Assembly: GCA_030680745.1 (NCBI GenBank)
Contig: JAUXUR010000057.1
Coordinates: 1-57,254, forward strand
DNA from: Alphaproteobacteria bacterium
GTDB taxonomy: Bacteria > Pseudomonadota > Alphaproteobacteria > JAUXUR01
Reading direction: 5' to 3'
Length of the DNA stretch: 57,254 nucleotides
The notes below the pieces were generated by a model. The model was not told where the DNA came from. It worked only from the letters and a program-made list of their open reading frames with translations, and searched no databases. The position numbers and the translations under genes were made by a program. Positions within the stretch are counted from its first letter, which is position 1, and each line of letters opens with the position of its first letter. This document shows positions 29,501 through 36,753 of the stretch, in pieces.

Positions 29501-30064
29501 AAGCTTAAAACTTTGTCAAATGACATATTTGATTCTATGGCGATGAATCGCAACCTAGCCACAACACCAAAAGCATGCGAATTTCTGTATGCGACACTCA
29601 ATGGCTTGGTTGAAAATATGTTCTCTGGCACAAATGATTTAATGCTCGAAATTTCTCAGGAGGGGTTAATTAAAAATATCTCACAGCCTGTTCATCAAGG
29701 GCTCTATTTAAGAAATCTTATTGGTGATCTAGTTGGATCCTGGCACAAGGTTAAATTTGATCTAAATGCTGGCCTTTACTACACACCCTTACTCGATTTA
29801 TCACGTCAAGAAGCTTTAGAATTATTTTATAAACATGCACATGCTTCTTTAAAGGACCTTATTACTATCATACAAGCAAAGATTAACAATCAAATCAACA
29901 CACTTGACGGGGCAACACTTTATACCGAGCTCTTTCATCTCTTGGGCGAAGATCCAGACGATTTTGAGCTAGATGAAAAAGATGCGCCTGTGATTACTCT
30001 TGATGGGACGGTTAAAGCGTTGGTTAAGATTGGCGCTTTGGAACAAGATGATAGATTGTTCTAA
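26570..30064 (+). CDS. tandem secreted giant protein 3
   Basis: 1164 residues from ATG 26570 (AGGGTTTAAA ahead of it); an ATG 30 bp upstream would add ten residues before the signal peptide and is rejected. Signal peptide 1-20 (KKTLFVLITSLLFQSNAFS); basic clusters KRDR (27-30) and KKQR (44-47). The N-terminal half resembles sister 2 (STAKDVFDPNQVDLAHRAAG). Around residues 800-930 it is nearly identical to sister 1 (SEMQVDLSSAPFIDPMIIQ), including about 50 identical bases. The GRDGAINEAYLQL block is kept but the preceding CG is CT. The last 70 residues diverge from both sisters (GEDPDDFELDEKDAP). Function unknown. Confidence 0.82.
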   Translation: MKKTLFVLITSLLFQSNAFSGGNTGLKRDRAGDAATVTLEEIHKKQRTVKNQIIQDIECRQLNLNDYESCLGEFFEESMKLLLDIDQMDLMQEALLKIARDPKIDTLIRYNCAKLLYSSTAKDVFDPNQVDLAHRAAGISAIEEISRSHPIDILENIHEEENYALTLLVLQKVKDHFAYKFCKSKGLFEEGLPEGANEVAVILRENFNTFGTNFCITQDDLRLDLFIKSLKNRLDCKKICSFIKYYFGNDPDLFIYFDFFKGNDWLSIYVSLEAIQEYALRLGFKALADLRDQIVIHLKNIKPEARLKIINQIQSIPENRMNLHAMLFLLGRLGHCDNDKLPHLTEFLGRFSWNELRFEDTRDLGIVTDFHVCFKKMIQNINRQDIKDFEFFVECFDELKIFDINIKKVVNFYNQIYSRYASVGFRNAMQKFKESKELFVYSLNLDIDTHIDKLIVGATLSWFLDNFNYYVLHKKFSPFIDWREVDEFSSVGEFFKAATEMSKDNVENIIETMKYIQSICQNILGKEKLFKLCNTRLFIFPLFFENIKVKEYLQKMKKLIDFLCNQFGGIDVDDLYRIANYFDFKTNKSFANKTDEVIKIIKDDLNVKNFLIFSNILENFNDEEYQQFLNIFSVDEIKEIEHLCDSHITDFIKFIMPKFKNNKNKIIIKNIKYYLLNNFYKRSEELELLKKVIFFANSLPDSLFEPFVKNAMDLVRFSNNYSRLIRFTLKEIYEKSDEKTKKELNQFLRDAIHLPDENIALGASYFVTKEFEVIGLTEEDEFVQQAIRVRILLDQSDDPKNPYKIYRDLENKRISEISFENLRQFQFIKGNFKDYKLSLNPSFFKKLSEMQVDLSSAPFIDPMIIQVMLNVIEARLNPNLLNQIQTITKMSFADIKIGATDENNYLENLLKCGNSYIAAQLKCILNKLSKLEAKDGSETELSTQEMAILKTLASILNCTTGRDGAINEAYLQLDNEFKLKTLSNDIFDSMAMNRNLATTPKACEFLYATLNGLVENMFSGTNDLMLEISQEGLIKNISQPVHQGLYLRNLIGDLVGSWHKVKFDLNAGLYYTPLLDLSRQEALELFYKHAHASLKDLITIIQAKINNQINTLDGATLYTELFHLLGEDPDDFELDEKDAPVITLDGTVKALVKIGALEQDDRLF

Positions 30065-30065
30065 A

Positions 30066-30086
30066 TATAGTCAAATAACTCGAATT
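30066..30086. repeat. left-arm relic of a type B repeat
   Basis: The 21 bases directly after the third giant gene match the left arm of the type B element after the first one (TATAG, then CAAATAACTCGAATT). The rest is missing and a type C palindrome starts 4 bp later, so it is a truncated copy. Confidence 0.7.
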
Positions 30087-30090
30087 AATC

Positions 30091-30372
30091 AATCTACGGG
30101 ACAAAAATTTAGTTTCAGTGGGTAACCTGTCAACAAATCAGCTGTTTTCCTGAACCAATGAGAGCCCAAAAGGCTCGGATGCGGATTCAGGATCCAAAAT
30201 GAGATACTTGCTCGAAGAGCATGGCTCTATTATATAAAACATGTCATGATCTTCGATCATGATTGTTAATTAGACCCTGAATCTGTGCTCGAAGCTTCGC
30301 TTCTCGCCTGTTCAGGGAAACGGCTGGATACTTGGCAGATTTTAGCCAAAGTTATTTTTTATCCCGTAGATT
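30091..30372. repeat. long nested palindrome, type C copy 1
   Basis: 282 bp. Outer ends AATCTACGGGACAAAAATTT and its complement ending CCCGTAGATT. Inner arms TTTCCTGAAC and GTTCAGGGAAAC. Central small hairpins are TGCTCGAAGAGCA and CATGATCTTCGATCATG, with CTCTATTATATAAAA between them. It is homologous to 43691-43919. No open frame; MITE-like or structured-RNA-like. Confidence 0.82.
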
Positions 30373-30478
30373 GATAATCGATAGACACTGGAAGGATACA
30401 CCGTCACGCCTTACTCATGTATATAAGGATACACTTCGCTCGTTGTTCCTTGTCTGCGTCTCAAGTCTATCGACTATA
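30373..30478. repeat. palindromic repeat, type B copy 3
   Basis: It abuts the type C element. Left arm TAATCGATAGAC, right arm GTCTATCGACTATA, core CTCATGTATATAAGGATACA with CTTCGCTCGTTGTTCCTTGTCT. Confidence 0.85.
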
Positions 30479-30485
30479 CCACTCT

Positions 30486-30600
30486 TGTTTCAAACTGTGG
30501 AGGTCGTGAGATTTCGGGATTCAGCATACTCATGTAAAAGAAGGTACACTCCGCGTGCCTCACCACTCATCTTTCTACCCACAATTTGAAACATTTTGGG
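30486..30600. repeat. palindromic repeat, type A copy 4, inverted
   Basis: Arms TTTCAAACTGTGG and CCCACAATTTGAAA. Read in reverse it aligns with copy 2 at 7518-7632, including CACGCGGAGTGTA and the CTCCACAGTTT end. With the type B relic, type C copy and type B copy before it, the 701-bp gap at 30065-30765 is mostly repeats; its last 160 bp are AT-rich and should hold the promoter of the next gene. Confidence 0.8.
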
Positions 30601-30765
30601 TATATTCATAAAAAATAATTTTTTTAATATTATGGTTGAATATTCTGTGGATTCATTAATTTTCATAGCTTTTGCAATTTAATATTCGTAAAACAAAAAA
30701 AATTGATTTTTATTATTATTTATTTTATAATTAATTTTAATATTAATTAATAATGGATATATGAG

Positions 30766-31866
30766 ATGATAAAACAAAATTACTTAACAGATGTAATTAT
30801 TAAAAAATTACTATTAATAATTCTAAGCTTGACGTTATTATGTCAATCGATTGATTCTTTTGCAGTTAATTGGCCTGTTGTTACTATCAATAACCCAAAC
30901 GACGATCAGATTGATAGTAATAAATCTTTATTAAACAACAATACCAACAATAATGATGCGAAGATTATTAATGCTGATCATGAAAATCAAGATCCGATCA
31001 TTGCATCGGGGCGCTTTCCTTTTTCAGCATTTCATGAAGAAATAGTTCAAAAATTTATTCAAAAAGGGCTGTTAAACAATCCAGCAAAAATTATAAACAT
31101 TAAGGAAGACATACTTACACAAGAAGTTGTTGGTCTTATTTATGTGGAAGATTTAAATTTGAAAAAAATAATAAAATTATATAAAACTAATACATCGTGC
31201 AATCCAAAAAATATAATTAATGATTTAAATTTTGTTAACAAAATTAATTTTTTGGCTTTAAAAAATAATCTGAAAATACCAAACTTAATTGTTTCATCTG
31301 CAGAGATTCAAGTTTTAGATAACATGAAAGCAGAAATTCAAACTTTGGCAAAAGGCAAATCACTTCAAGATACTAGCATTCTTGATATGCATGATGAAGA
31401 TGTAAAAGAAATGTTTGAAAATATTGGCTTCCAAATGGGCAATTTGGATCGCTTGGTTAATGAGAATGGATTACCGTTTGTAGTGCATCCTGATGGGCAT
31501 ATAGGCAATTTATTTTATGACCCTATCACAAAAGAATTTTCTTGGATTGACATTGCTTATATTAGTACTGCAGGCAATAGGTACGGCATGGATGGGTCAC
31601 TTTTTTATAATCAGTTTGGTATTAACTTACTAAAACCATCGGATCAATTGCAGGGGTCACTTGAGCCAAGATTGTTTACCAAGCCCACACCAATGGCTGC
31701 CTTGATTGTTAAAAGCTTAGGCGTGGGTTACATTGCTGCTTACGAAGAGGGATGGTGTCATTATGCCCGAGAAGTAAAGACAAGCGAGCTATATCAATAT
31801 TTAGAGGATCCTAATAATAACGCTCAAGAAATTGATTTATGGATAAATTACCCTGGTTTAGAGTGA
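30766..31866 (+). CDS. secreted kinase-fold (APH/choline-kinase-like) protein
   Basis: 366 residues; signal peptide with hydrophobic core at 15-33 (LLLIILSLTLLCQSIDSFA). After an Asn-rich spacer, residues about 85-300 look like an aminoglycoside-phosphotransferase/kinase fold: a Lys-bearing strand (LKKIIKLYKT), a helix, ETLAKGK-like AKGKSLQD, the catalytic loop H241-x-D243-GHIG-N248 (HPDGHIGNLFYD), and a metal-binding Asp262 in SWIDIAY where kinases have DFG. These residues would support activity, but no substrate can be named. Export of a kinase-like protein is typical of host-directed effectors (inference). MATGAGATG gives overlapping short starts; the ATG at 30766 opens the long frame. Confidence 0.72.
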   Translation: MIKQNYLTDVIIKKLLLIILSLTLLCQSIDSFAVNWPVVTINNPNDDQIDSNKSLLNNNTNNNDAKIINADHENQDPIIASGRFPFSAFHEEIVQKFIQKGLLNNPAKIINIKEDILTQEVVGLIYVEDLNLKKIIKLYKTNTSCNPKNIINDLNFVNKINFLALKNNLKIPNLIVSSAEIQVLDNMKAEIQTLAKGKSLQDTSILDMHDEDVKEMFENIGFQMGNLDRLVNENGLPFVVHPDGHIGNLFYDPITKEFSWIDIAYISTAGNRYGMDGSLFYNQFGINLLKPSDQLQGSLEPRLFTKPTPMAALIVKSLGVGYIAAYEEGWCHYAREVKTSELYQYLEDPNNNAQEIDLWINYPGLE

Positions 31867-31930
31867 ATGAATTGATTGATTTTAAAGGCAAGCCATGGAT
31901 CTAAAGAAGTTTAATTTTTATTTAGACATC

Positions 31931-32095
31931 TATACCCAAATGGTCTGAAACTACAGTTTTTAGTCGATGACCTTTGGTTGCTTTTTGAGACAAAAATTTC
32001 TAACGTAAATCAATTACTTGTCGTAATTTTTGGCATCAAAAATGATCTCAAATCTCATGTCTAAAAAATCGGCATTTCCAAATTATTTGGGTATA
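31931..32095. mobile_element. 165-bp MITE-like element
   Basis: Perfect 11-bp terminal inverted repeats, TATACCCAAAT at 31931-31941 and ATTTGGGTATA at 32085-32095; the pairing extends imperfectly to about 20 bp. There is no complete frame. The minus strand has a short stretch (QKATKGHRLKTVVSDHLGID) that might be a transposase relic. Its right end meets the left end of the IS630 element, both using TATAC termini, so one probably inserted at the edge of the other. Confidence 0.65.
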
Positions 32096-33192
32096 TACTT
32101 ATTTAAACTCAAAGTACCGATTTTAAAGTCTGGAAATTATCATTAATCCTATCAACCATATCGCCTGCTATTGTATGCCATGTAATTTTAAAAAAGTTCA
32201 TAATTGATGTACGAAACTCCTTAGCTGATGCAAAAAATTTATTATTACGAACATGCTCGTTCATGACTTTCCATAAGCGCTCAATCGAATTCAAATTTGG
32301 AATGTAAGGGGGCAAATAGTGCAAAGTTATGCCATAATCTTTGGCAACCTCCTGTGTTGCAAGGCTTGTATTGTATGGGTCACGATCTAAAATCAAGTGA
32401 ATTTTAGGTGCATCTGGGTATTTTAATTTCAATTTTTTAAAATGCTCACTGACCGCAATACTATTGATGATTGTTTCATATGGATCAATAATAACATCCA
32501 TGGTTTCTAAATTCAAGGATTCCATCATATTTACCCGTGTTCGTAATGCTGTCGTTGAAATGGGTTTCTCAATAGCTGTGCGTATCCAACCGTAACTAAC
32601 TTTTGTTGCCAATATTAGGTGTACGCCATCACCAAACTCAATAGGTTCATTTTCAGGCGTATTTCTCATTAATTCAGTGTACTTTTTAATAAATTTTTTT
32701 TGTTCTTCAGCATTAGCTTTTGCAGGCGTTTCTTTTGGTTTTTTATATGAAAATCTATGCAAATGCATCCAAGACGTCATGCCTGCAATTGTATATTTTA
32801 CTTTGTATTTTTTCTCTACATACGAACAAATTTCTAAAATTGTTGTATATAAATTATCTTCAAGATGCTTTATTAATTCCTCTGATTGAACTGAATCTAA
32901 TTTGCTTTCTGACCCACCACTTTCAAGTGTTAGTTTCTTTTCTTCAATATATTCAGTTATATGACGACTAACCGTCTCATCGTCTATTAATAGAGCTTCT
33001 GCTATTTTTAGATACGTCCATCCCATGTCGCTCAATATTATTGCTTTGATTCGATCTTTTACACGAGCATTCTTTTCAGTTCGGTGCTGCAACTTTAACC
33101 TTGATCGTAATTCTTCTGTTAAAAAATTTTTTATATCAATGGCATAGCTTTTTTTGCTTTGTTTTCGTACACTTTAATTCACGAGGGGTATA
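32094..33192 (-). mobile_element. IS630-family insertion sequence
   Basis: About 1.1 kb around one transposase gene. The probable ends are TATAC at 32094-32098 and GTATA at 33188-33192, with imperfect inner inverted repeats (CAAAGTACCGA against TTAAAGTGTACGA). IS630 elements insert at TA and have ends like these. Exact boundaries are uncertain because only one copy is present. Confidence 0.7.
32109..33092 (-). CDS. IS630-family DDE transposase
   Basis: 327 residues from a TTG. N-terminal winged-helix DNA-binding part (DMGWTYLKIAEALLIDDETV). The DDE catalytic residues are visible: Asp in FGDGVHL, Asp in HLILDRD, Glu in NLNSIERLW. The family N-terminus seems to continue upstream as IDIKNFLTEELRSRLKL in the same frame, but no standard start is in that frame. 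The ATG at 33143-33145 is one base out of register, suggesting a one-base deletion after the original start. The element may thus be translated poorly or be inactive. Confidence 0.88.
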   Translation of the reverse strand: MQHRTEKNARVKDRIKAIILSDMGWTYLKIAEALLIDDETVSRHITEYIEEKKLTLESGGSESKLDSVQSEELIKHLEDNLYTTILEICSYVEKKYKVKYTIAGMTSWMHLHRFSYKKPKETPAKANAEEQKKFIKKYTELMRNTPENEPIEFGDGVHLILATKVSYGWIRTAIEKPISTTALRTRVNMMESLNLETMDVIIDPYETIINSIAVSEHFKKLKLKYPDAPKIHLILDRDPYNTSLATQEVAKDYGITLHYLPPYIPNLNSIERLWKVMNEHVRNNKFFASAKEFRTSIMNFFKITWHTIAGDMVDRINDNFQTLKSVL

Positions 33193-33195
33193 GTA

Positions 33196-33226
33196 GTAAA
33201 AATGGACTGTTTAGCAAAAACAGTCC
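33196..33226 (-). terminator. terminator of the dsbA-like gene
   Basis: A perfect 9-bp stem, GGACTGTTT (33204-33212) and AAACAGTCC (33218-33226), is followed on the minus strand by ATTTTTAC. The IS element ends just beyond it and a type B repeat separates it from the gene it should terminate. Confidence 0.7.
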
Positions 33227-33238
33227 AAATTACTCATT

Positions 33239-33342
33239 TATAGTCGATAGACATTGGAACGATCATCGCCACGACTTACTCATGTATATAAGGATCACTT
33301 CGCTCGTTGTTCCTTCTCTACTTCTCAAGTCTATCGACTATA
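33239..33342. repeat. palindromic repeat, type B copy 4
   Basis: 104 bp with arms TATAGTCGATAGAC and GTCTATCGACTATA, a perfect 14-bp complement. The core CTCATGTATATAAGGAT lacks two bases relative to other copies. It lies 15 bp after the dsbA-like stop codon. A lone right-arm relic (AAGTCTATCGACAATA) occurs at 34168-34183. Confidence 0.87.
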
Positions 33343-33357
33343 ACGATTCAAATCGTC

Positions 33358-34137
33358 TTAGGCTTGAACACGCTTGTCGCGCATTTTTTTAACCAAGATT
33401 TCAAGTTCTTCTTTTTCAAGAACGCCTGTTAAAACTTCTTCTTCACCTTTAGGCCCAATAACAAAAGAAGGCGTTCCTCTAACTTCCAAAGTTCTTGCAA
33501 TTTTAAGATTTTCAGCAATCAAATGATCAACATCTGCACTTCCAATATCATTTTTAAGTTGATCTGTATTAAGACCACAGGTTAGTGCAAGCTTTAAAAC
33601 ATCATCTTTGGAAACGGGGTCTGATGAAGCCATCATTGCTTCTGAAAACTTGAATTGCTTTTCACTTCCTTGCTTAAGGGCTGCAAGCGATGCTTTAGAT
33701 GCATAAATAGAATCTGGACCTAAAACAGGATATTCTTTATAAACAATTCGAATATTTTTATCTATATCCGCCAACTCGTTTAATATTTTATGTGCAATTT
33801 TACAATGTCCACATCGATAATCTTGAAACATAACAATTGTTACGTCACCCTGGGGATTGCCACCAATAGGATCACCATTTCGCTCGTAAATAGATTGCCT
33901 GTAACTTGAAATAACTTCAGCAAGTTTTGTTTTTTTCTCATCAAGCTTTTTTTGCTTCACGATTGTCTTTGCTTCATCCACAATTTCAGGACTTTTTTTT
34001 GTTAAAAGCTCTTTAACAATTTTTTCGACATCATCTTTTGTAAGAGATGTTTCCTCTGCAAAGCAAGGTGAAAGAAATAAACTTGCTGCAAAAGCCAACA
34101 CAATTTTTTTTCTACTAAAGGGACAAGAAGACATCAT
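33358..34137 (-). CDS. DsbA-family periplasmic thiol oxidoreductase
   Basis: 259 residues with an N-terminal export signal (KKIVLAFAASLFLSPCFA). A charged helical region (residues 30-85) precedes a thioredoxin fold with active site CGHC in DYRCGHCK and the cis-Pro loop RGTPSFVIG. The arrangement matches DsbA/Com1-like proteins of alphaproteobacteria. Such proteins form or isomerise disulfide bonds in exported proteins, which fits a genome rich in secreted products. It lies downstream of coxC on the same strand but 112 bp away, so it is probably separate from the cox operon. Confidence 0.88.
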   Translation of the reverse strand: MMSSCPFSRKKIVLAFAASLFLSPCFAEETSLTKDDVEKIVKELLTKKSPEIVDEAKTIVKQKKLDEKKTKLAEVISSYRQSIYERNGDPIGGNPQGDVTIVMFQDYRCGHCKIAHKILNELADIDKNIRIVYKEYPVLGPDSIYASKASLAALKQGSEKQFKFSEAMMASSDPVSKDDVLKLALTCGLNTDQLKNDIGSADVDHLIAENLKIARTLEVRGTPSFVIGPKGEEEVLTGVLEKEELEILVKKMRDKRVQA

Positions 34138-34249
34138 AAATCCTTCATCATAAATTTTGATTCACCTAAGTCTATCGACAATAAACGTTTTTGTCAAAAC
34201 CGCTTATTGTAGGACATTATAAAATCCACAAAAGGGAAAAGCACATTAA

Positions 34250-35047
34250 TTAATGTGCGCCGCCCCACCAGTAGATTGAGACAAAAAGGAACAACCACAC
34301 AACGTCGACAAAATGCCAATACCAAGAAGCTGCTTCAAACCCAATGTGTTTTTCTGACGTAAACTGACCTTTAGCTGCCCTAAAATAGCACACAGCTAAA
34401 AAGATCGTTCCAATCAACACATGAAAACCATGAAAGCCTGTCGCCATATAAAAAGTTGACGCATAAATCCCATCGGCAAATTTGAAACTTGCATGTGAAT
34501 ATTCATAAGCTTGAACGAATAAGAAGATAATTCCTAAAACAACAGTAAGCCCAATCCCTTTAACCGTATCATCCTTATTGCCTTCGCGAATAGAATAATG
34601 CGCCCAAGTCACTGTACAACCTGACAGCAAAAGAATAAGTGTATTCAAAAAGGGAAGCTCAAAAGGATCAAGCGTTTTAATCGTTTTAGGGGGCCACGTA
34701 AACTCAATCGCTTCTTTTGGAAAAAGACTCGCATCAAAAAATGCCCAAAAGAAAGCAGCAAAAAACATGACTTCCGAGACAATAAACAATAACATACCCA
34801 TACGAAGTCCGTGCGAAACTTCTTCTGTATGCGCTTTATCATGAATGCCTTCTTTAATAACATCCCGCCACCAAAGCCATGATGTCAAAAGCAAAAAGCC
34901 TAAACCTACTAAAGACAACCATAATACTTGGTGATGCATATATAATAGACCACCAAACAGCATTGCACCCGCCGAAAAAGCAGCCATTATAGGCCAAGGA
35001 CTTGGTGTAATAATATGATATGGATGTTTATGCGTTGCGTGTTCCAT
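34250..35047 (-). CDS. coxC: cytochrome c oxidase subunit III
   Basis: 265 residues with seven membrane helices. It starts HPYHIITPSPWPI, the usual opening of subunit III, and contains GFHGFHVLIGTIFL and the end ASWYWHFVDVVWLFLF. Subunit III stabilises the catalytic core and the proton-uptake route. It follows ctaG with only two bases between stop and start, as the last gene of the cox operon. Confidence 0.96.
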   Translation of the reverse strand: MEHATHKHPYHIITPSPWPIMAAFSAGAMLFGGLLYMHHQVLWLSLVGLGFLLLTSWLWWRDVIKEGIHDKAHTEEVSHGLRMGMLLFIVSEVMFFAAFFWAFFDASLFPKEAIEFTWPPKTIKTLDPFELPFLNTLILLLSGCTVTWAHYSIREGNKDDTVKGIGLTVVLGIIFLFVQAYEYSHASFKFADGIYASTFYMATGFHGFHVLIGTIFLAVCYFRAAKGQFTSEKHIGFEAASWYWHFVDVVWLFLFVSIYWWGGAH

Positions 35048-35049
35048 GA

Positions 35050-35679
35050 TTAGGACTCCCTCTTTCCTAAATTTAGTTGATCTCCGATACCCTCACGGTG
35101 AAGGCCTATCACATCCTTCGGATCTGCTTTAGATGAAAAAAAAGTATAAGATAATGTAATGGTTTCAATTTCTTTCATGTGACGATCACGATCAAGGTCA
35201 GGACTTATAAAAAAAGTAACGGGCATGTTCTTTGTTTCACCAGGCGCTATATATTGATCCGTAAAACAAAAACACTCAATTTTATTAAAATATTTACCAG
35301 CCTTAAGTGGTGTCACATTATAAGTCGCAATACCTACCAAAGGCTCATTCGTTAAATTTTGAACCTTATAATAAGCAACACCTGTTTCACCAATATGCAA
35401 TTTTAACTCAAGTTGTTGGGGCTTAAAAGCCCAAGGCAAATTTGGATCAACATCAGAATTAAAACGAATGTTAATTTCTCGGTCTAAAACAACACTCGAT
35501 GGCAGAATTGCCGTTTGTGTTGTCCCGCCATAACCCGTCACTTTACAAAAAATTTGATACAAAGGCACAGAAGCAAAAGTAAGCATCACCATTCCGCTAA
35601 ACAAAAGCAAAAGAGAGAAAAGAAATTTCTTATTCTTTCTTGCTTGTTGATCTGCTGAACTTAATAAAAGGTCACTCAC
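35050..35679 (-). CDS. ctaG: cytochrome c oxidase assembly protein CtaG (Cox11)
   Basis: 209 residues from a GTG start. One N-terminal membrane helix is followed by an immunoglobulin-like copper domain. CFCFTDQYIAPGE is the copper-binding signature with two cysteines, and MPVTFFISPD follows. CtaG delivers copper to CuB of subunit I. The GTG overlaps the stop of the small upstream gene by four bases (GTGA), so translation is likely coupled. Confidence 0.94.
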   Translation of the reverse strand: MSDLLLSSADQQARKNKKFLFSLLLLFSGMVMLTFASVPLYQIFCKVTGYGGTTQTAILPSSVVLDREINIRFNSDVDPNLPWAFKPQQLELKLHIGETGVAYYKVQNLTNEPLVGIATYNVTPLKAGKYFNKIECFCFTDQYIAPGETKNMPVTFFISPDLDRDRHMKEIETITLSYTFFSSKADPKDVIGLHREGIGDQLNLGKRES

Positions 35680-35798
35680 CTAAAACCACCCAAACGTGTG
35701 ACAGTAATCACATAAAACAGGATAGCTAAAGCAAAAATACCTAAGCCTATCGCTATGTTTTTTTTACTTCTTTTCGTATTTTTCATTGGTTTTGTCAT
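35676..35798 (-). CDS. CoxF-like small membrane protein
   Basis: 40 residues, MTKPMKNTKRSKKNIAIGLG then one membrane helix and ITVTRLGGFR at the end. Many alphaproteobacterial cox operons have such a protein, about 40-60 residues with a basic N-terminus and one helix ending VRLG or TRLGG, between ctaB and ctaG. It overlaps ctaG by four bases and starts 22 bp after the ctaB stop. Its role in oxidase assembly is unproven. Confidence 0.75.
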   Translation of the reverse strand: MTKPMKNTKRSKKNIAIGLGIFALAILFYVITVTRLGGFR

Positions 35799-35819
35799 TT
35801 TATATCTCACTCTGGTTCA

Positions 35820-36740
35820 TTAAATAGGTCTATGATCTAGCATAAGCAGCAAAAAAATGGCAAATAAATACAAAATCGAAAAACCAAACATACGTGGCGC
35901 CAATTTTTGTGCAGGATCCTTATAAACTTTATATCCAAGATATAAAAATACGAGATTTAAATAAGACACAATTGCCAAATAAGGAAGCCCAACAACATTC
36001 AAAAAATAAGGTGCAAGCGTCACAGGAATAAGCAGCAATGTATAGGAAATCATTTGCTTTTTAGTATGCAAATCACCTTTAACGACAGGCATCATCGGCA
36101 CACCCGCTTTTTGGTAATCCTTACATTTATACAATGCCAACGCCCAGAAATGAGGTGGCGTCCATAAAAAGATGATCAAAAACAAGACAACCGGCATCAA
36201 AGTAATGTCACCAGTGACGGCAGCCCAAGAAATCATAGGAGGAAAAGCACCTGCAGCACCACCAATCACAATGTTTTGAGGGGTTGTTCGTTTCAACCAC
36301 ATTGTATAAATGAAGACGTAAAAACCAATAGTCACTGCCAATATAAGACCTGAAAGCAAATTAACGCATAAAGCCAAAATAGCAATCGATAAAACCGCTA
36401 AAAACACGCCAAAAGCAAGAGCATCTTGAGGTGCTACGCGTTTTGCAGGCAACGCACGATTTTGTGTACGCACCATAAGACGATCAATATCACGATCATA
36501 CCAATTATTGATAATAGCAGATGCCCCTGCCCCCAACGAAATACACAAAATCGTTGTAAATCCAAGAACAGGATGAATATGACCAGGTGCTATCATAAGC
36601 CCTACAAGGCTTGTGAAAATCACAAGACTCATGACGCGTGGTTTCATCAATGCAATAAAATCCTTGAGCTCAGAGGTGTTACCCTCTGACGTCATTTCAT
36701 TTGGCACTACAATATTTGCTGTTCTCATGTTTGAGCTCAT
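35820..36740 (-). CDS. ctaB: protoheme IX farnesyltransferase (heme O synthase)
   Basis: 306 residues, about eight membrane segments. The prenyltransferase Asp-rich motif NNWYDRDIDRLMVRT is intact, as is the second conserved loop with KCKDYQKAGVPMMPVVKG. CtaB adds a farnesyl group to heme B, giving the heme O precursor of heme A for the aa3 oxidase. It lies 13 bp after coxA. The heme A synthase gene ctaA is not in the window. Confidence 0.95.
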   Translation of the reverse strand: MSSNMRTANIVVPNEMTSEGNTSELKDFIALMKPRVMSLVIFTSLVGLMIAPGHIHPVLGFTTILCISLGAGASAIINNWYDRDIDRLMVRTQNRALPAKRVAPQDALAFGVFLAVLSIAILALCVNLLSGLILAVTIGFYVFIYTMWLKRTTPQNIVIGGAAGAFPPMISWAAVTGDITLMPVVLFLIIFLWTPPHFWALALYKCKDYQKAGVPMMPVVKGDLHTKKQMISYTLLLIPVTLAPYFLNVVGLPYLAIVSYLNLVFLYLGYKVYKDPAQKLAPRMFGFSILYLFAIFLLLMLDHRPI

Positions 36741-36753
36741 TCGGTATTACCAA

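Noticed and set aside
31935-32080. Minus-strand stretch QKATKGHRLKTVVSDHLGID as an IS5-type transposase relic
   Set aside because: Too short and interrupted by stops to assign; described only as part of the MITE-like element.
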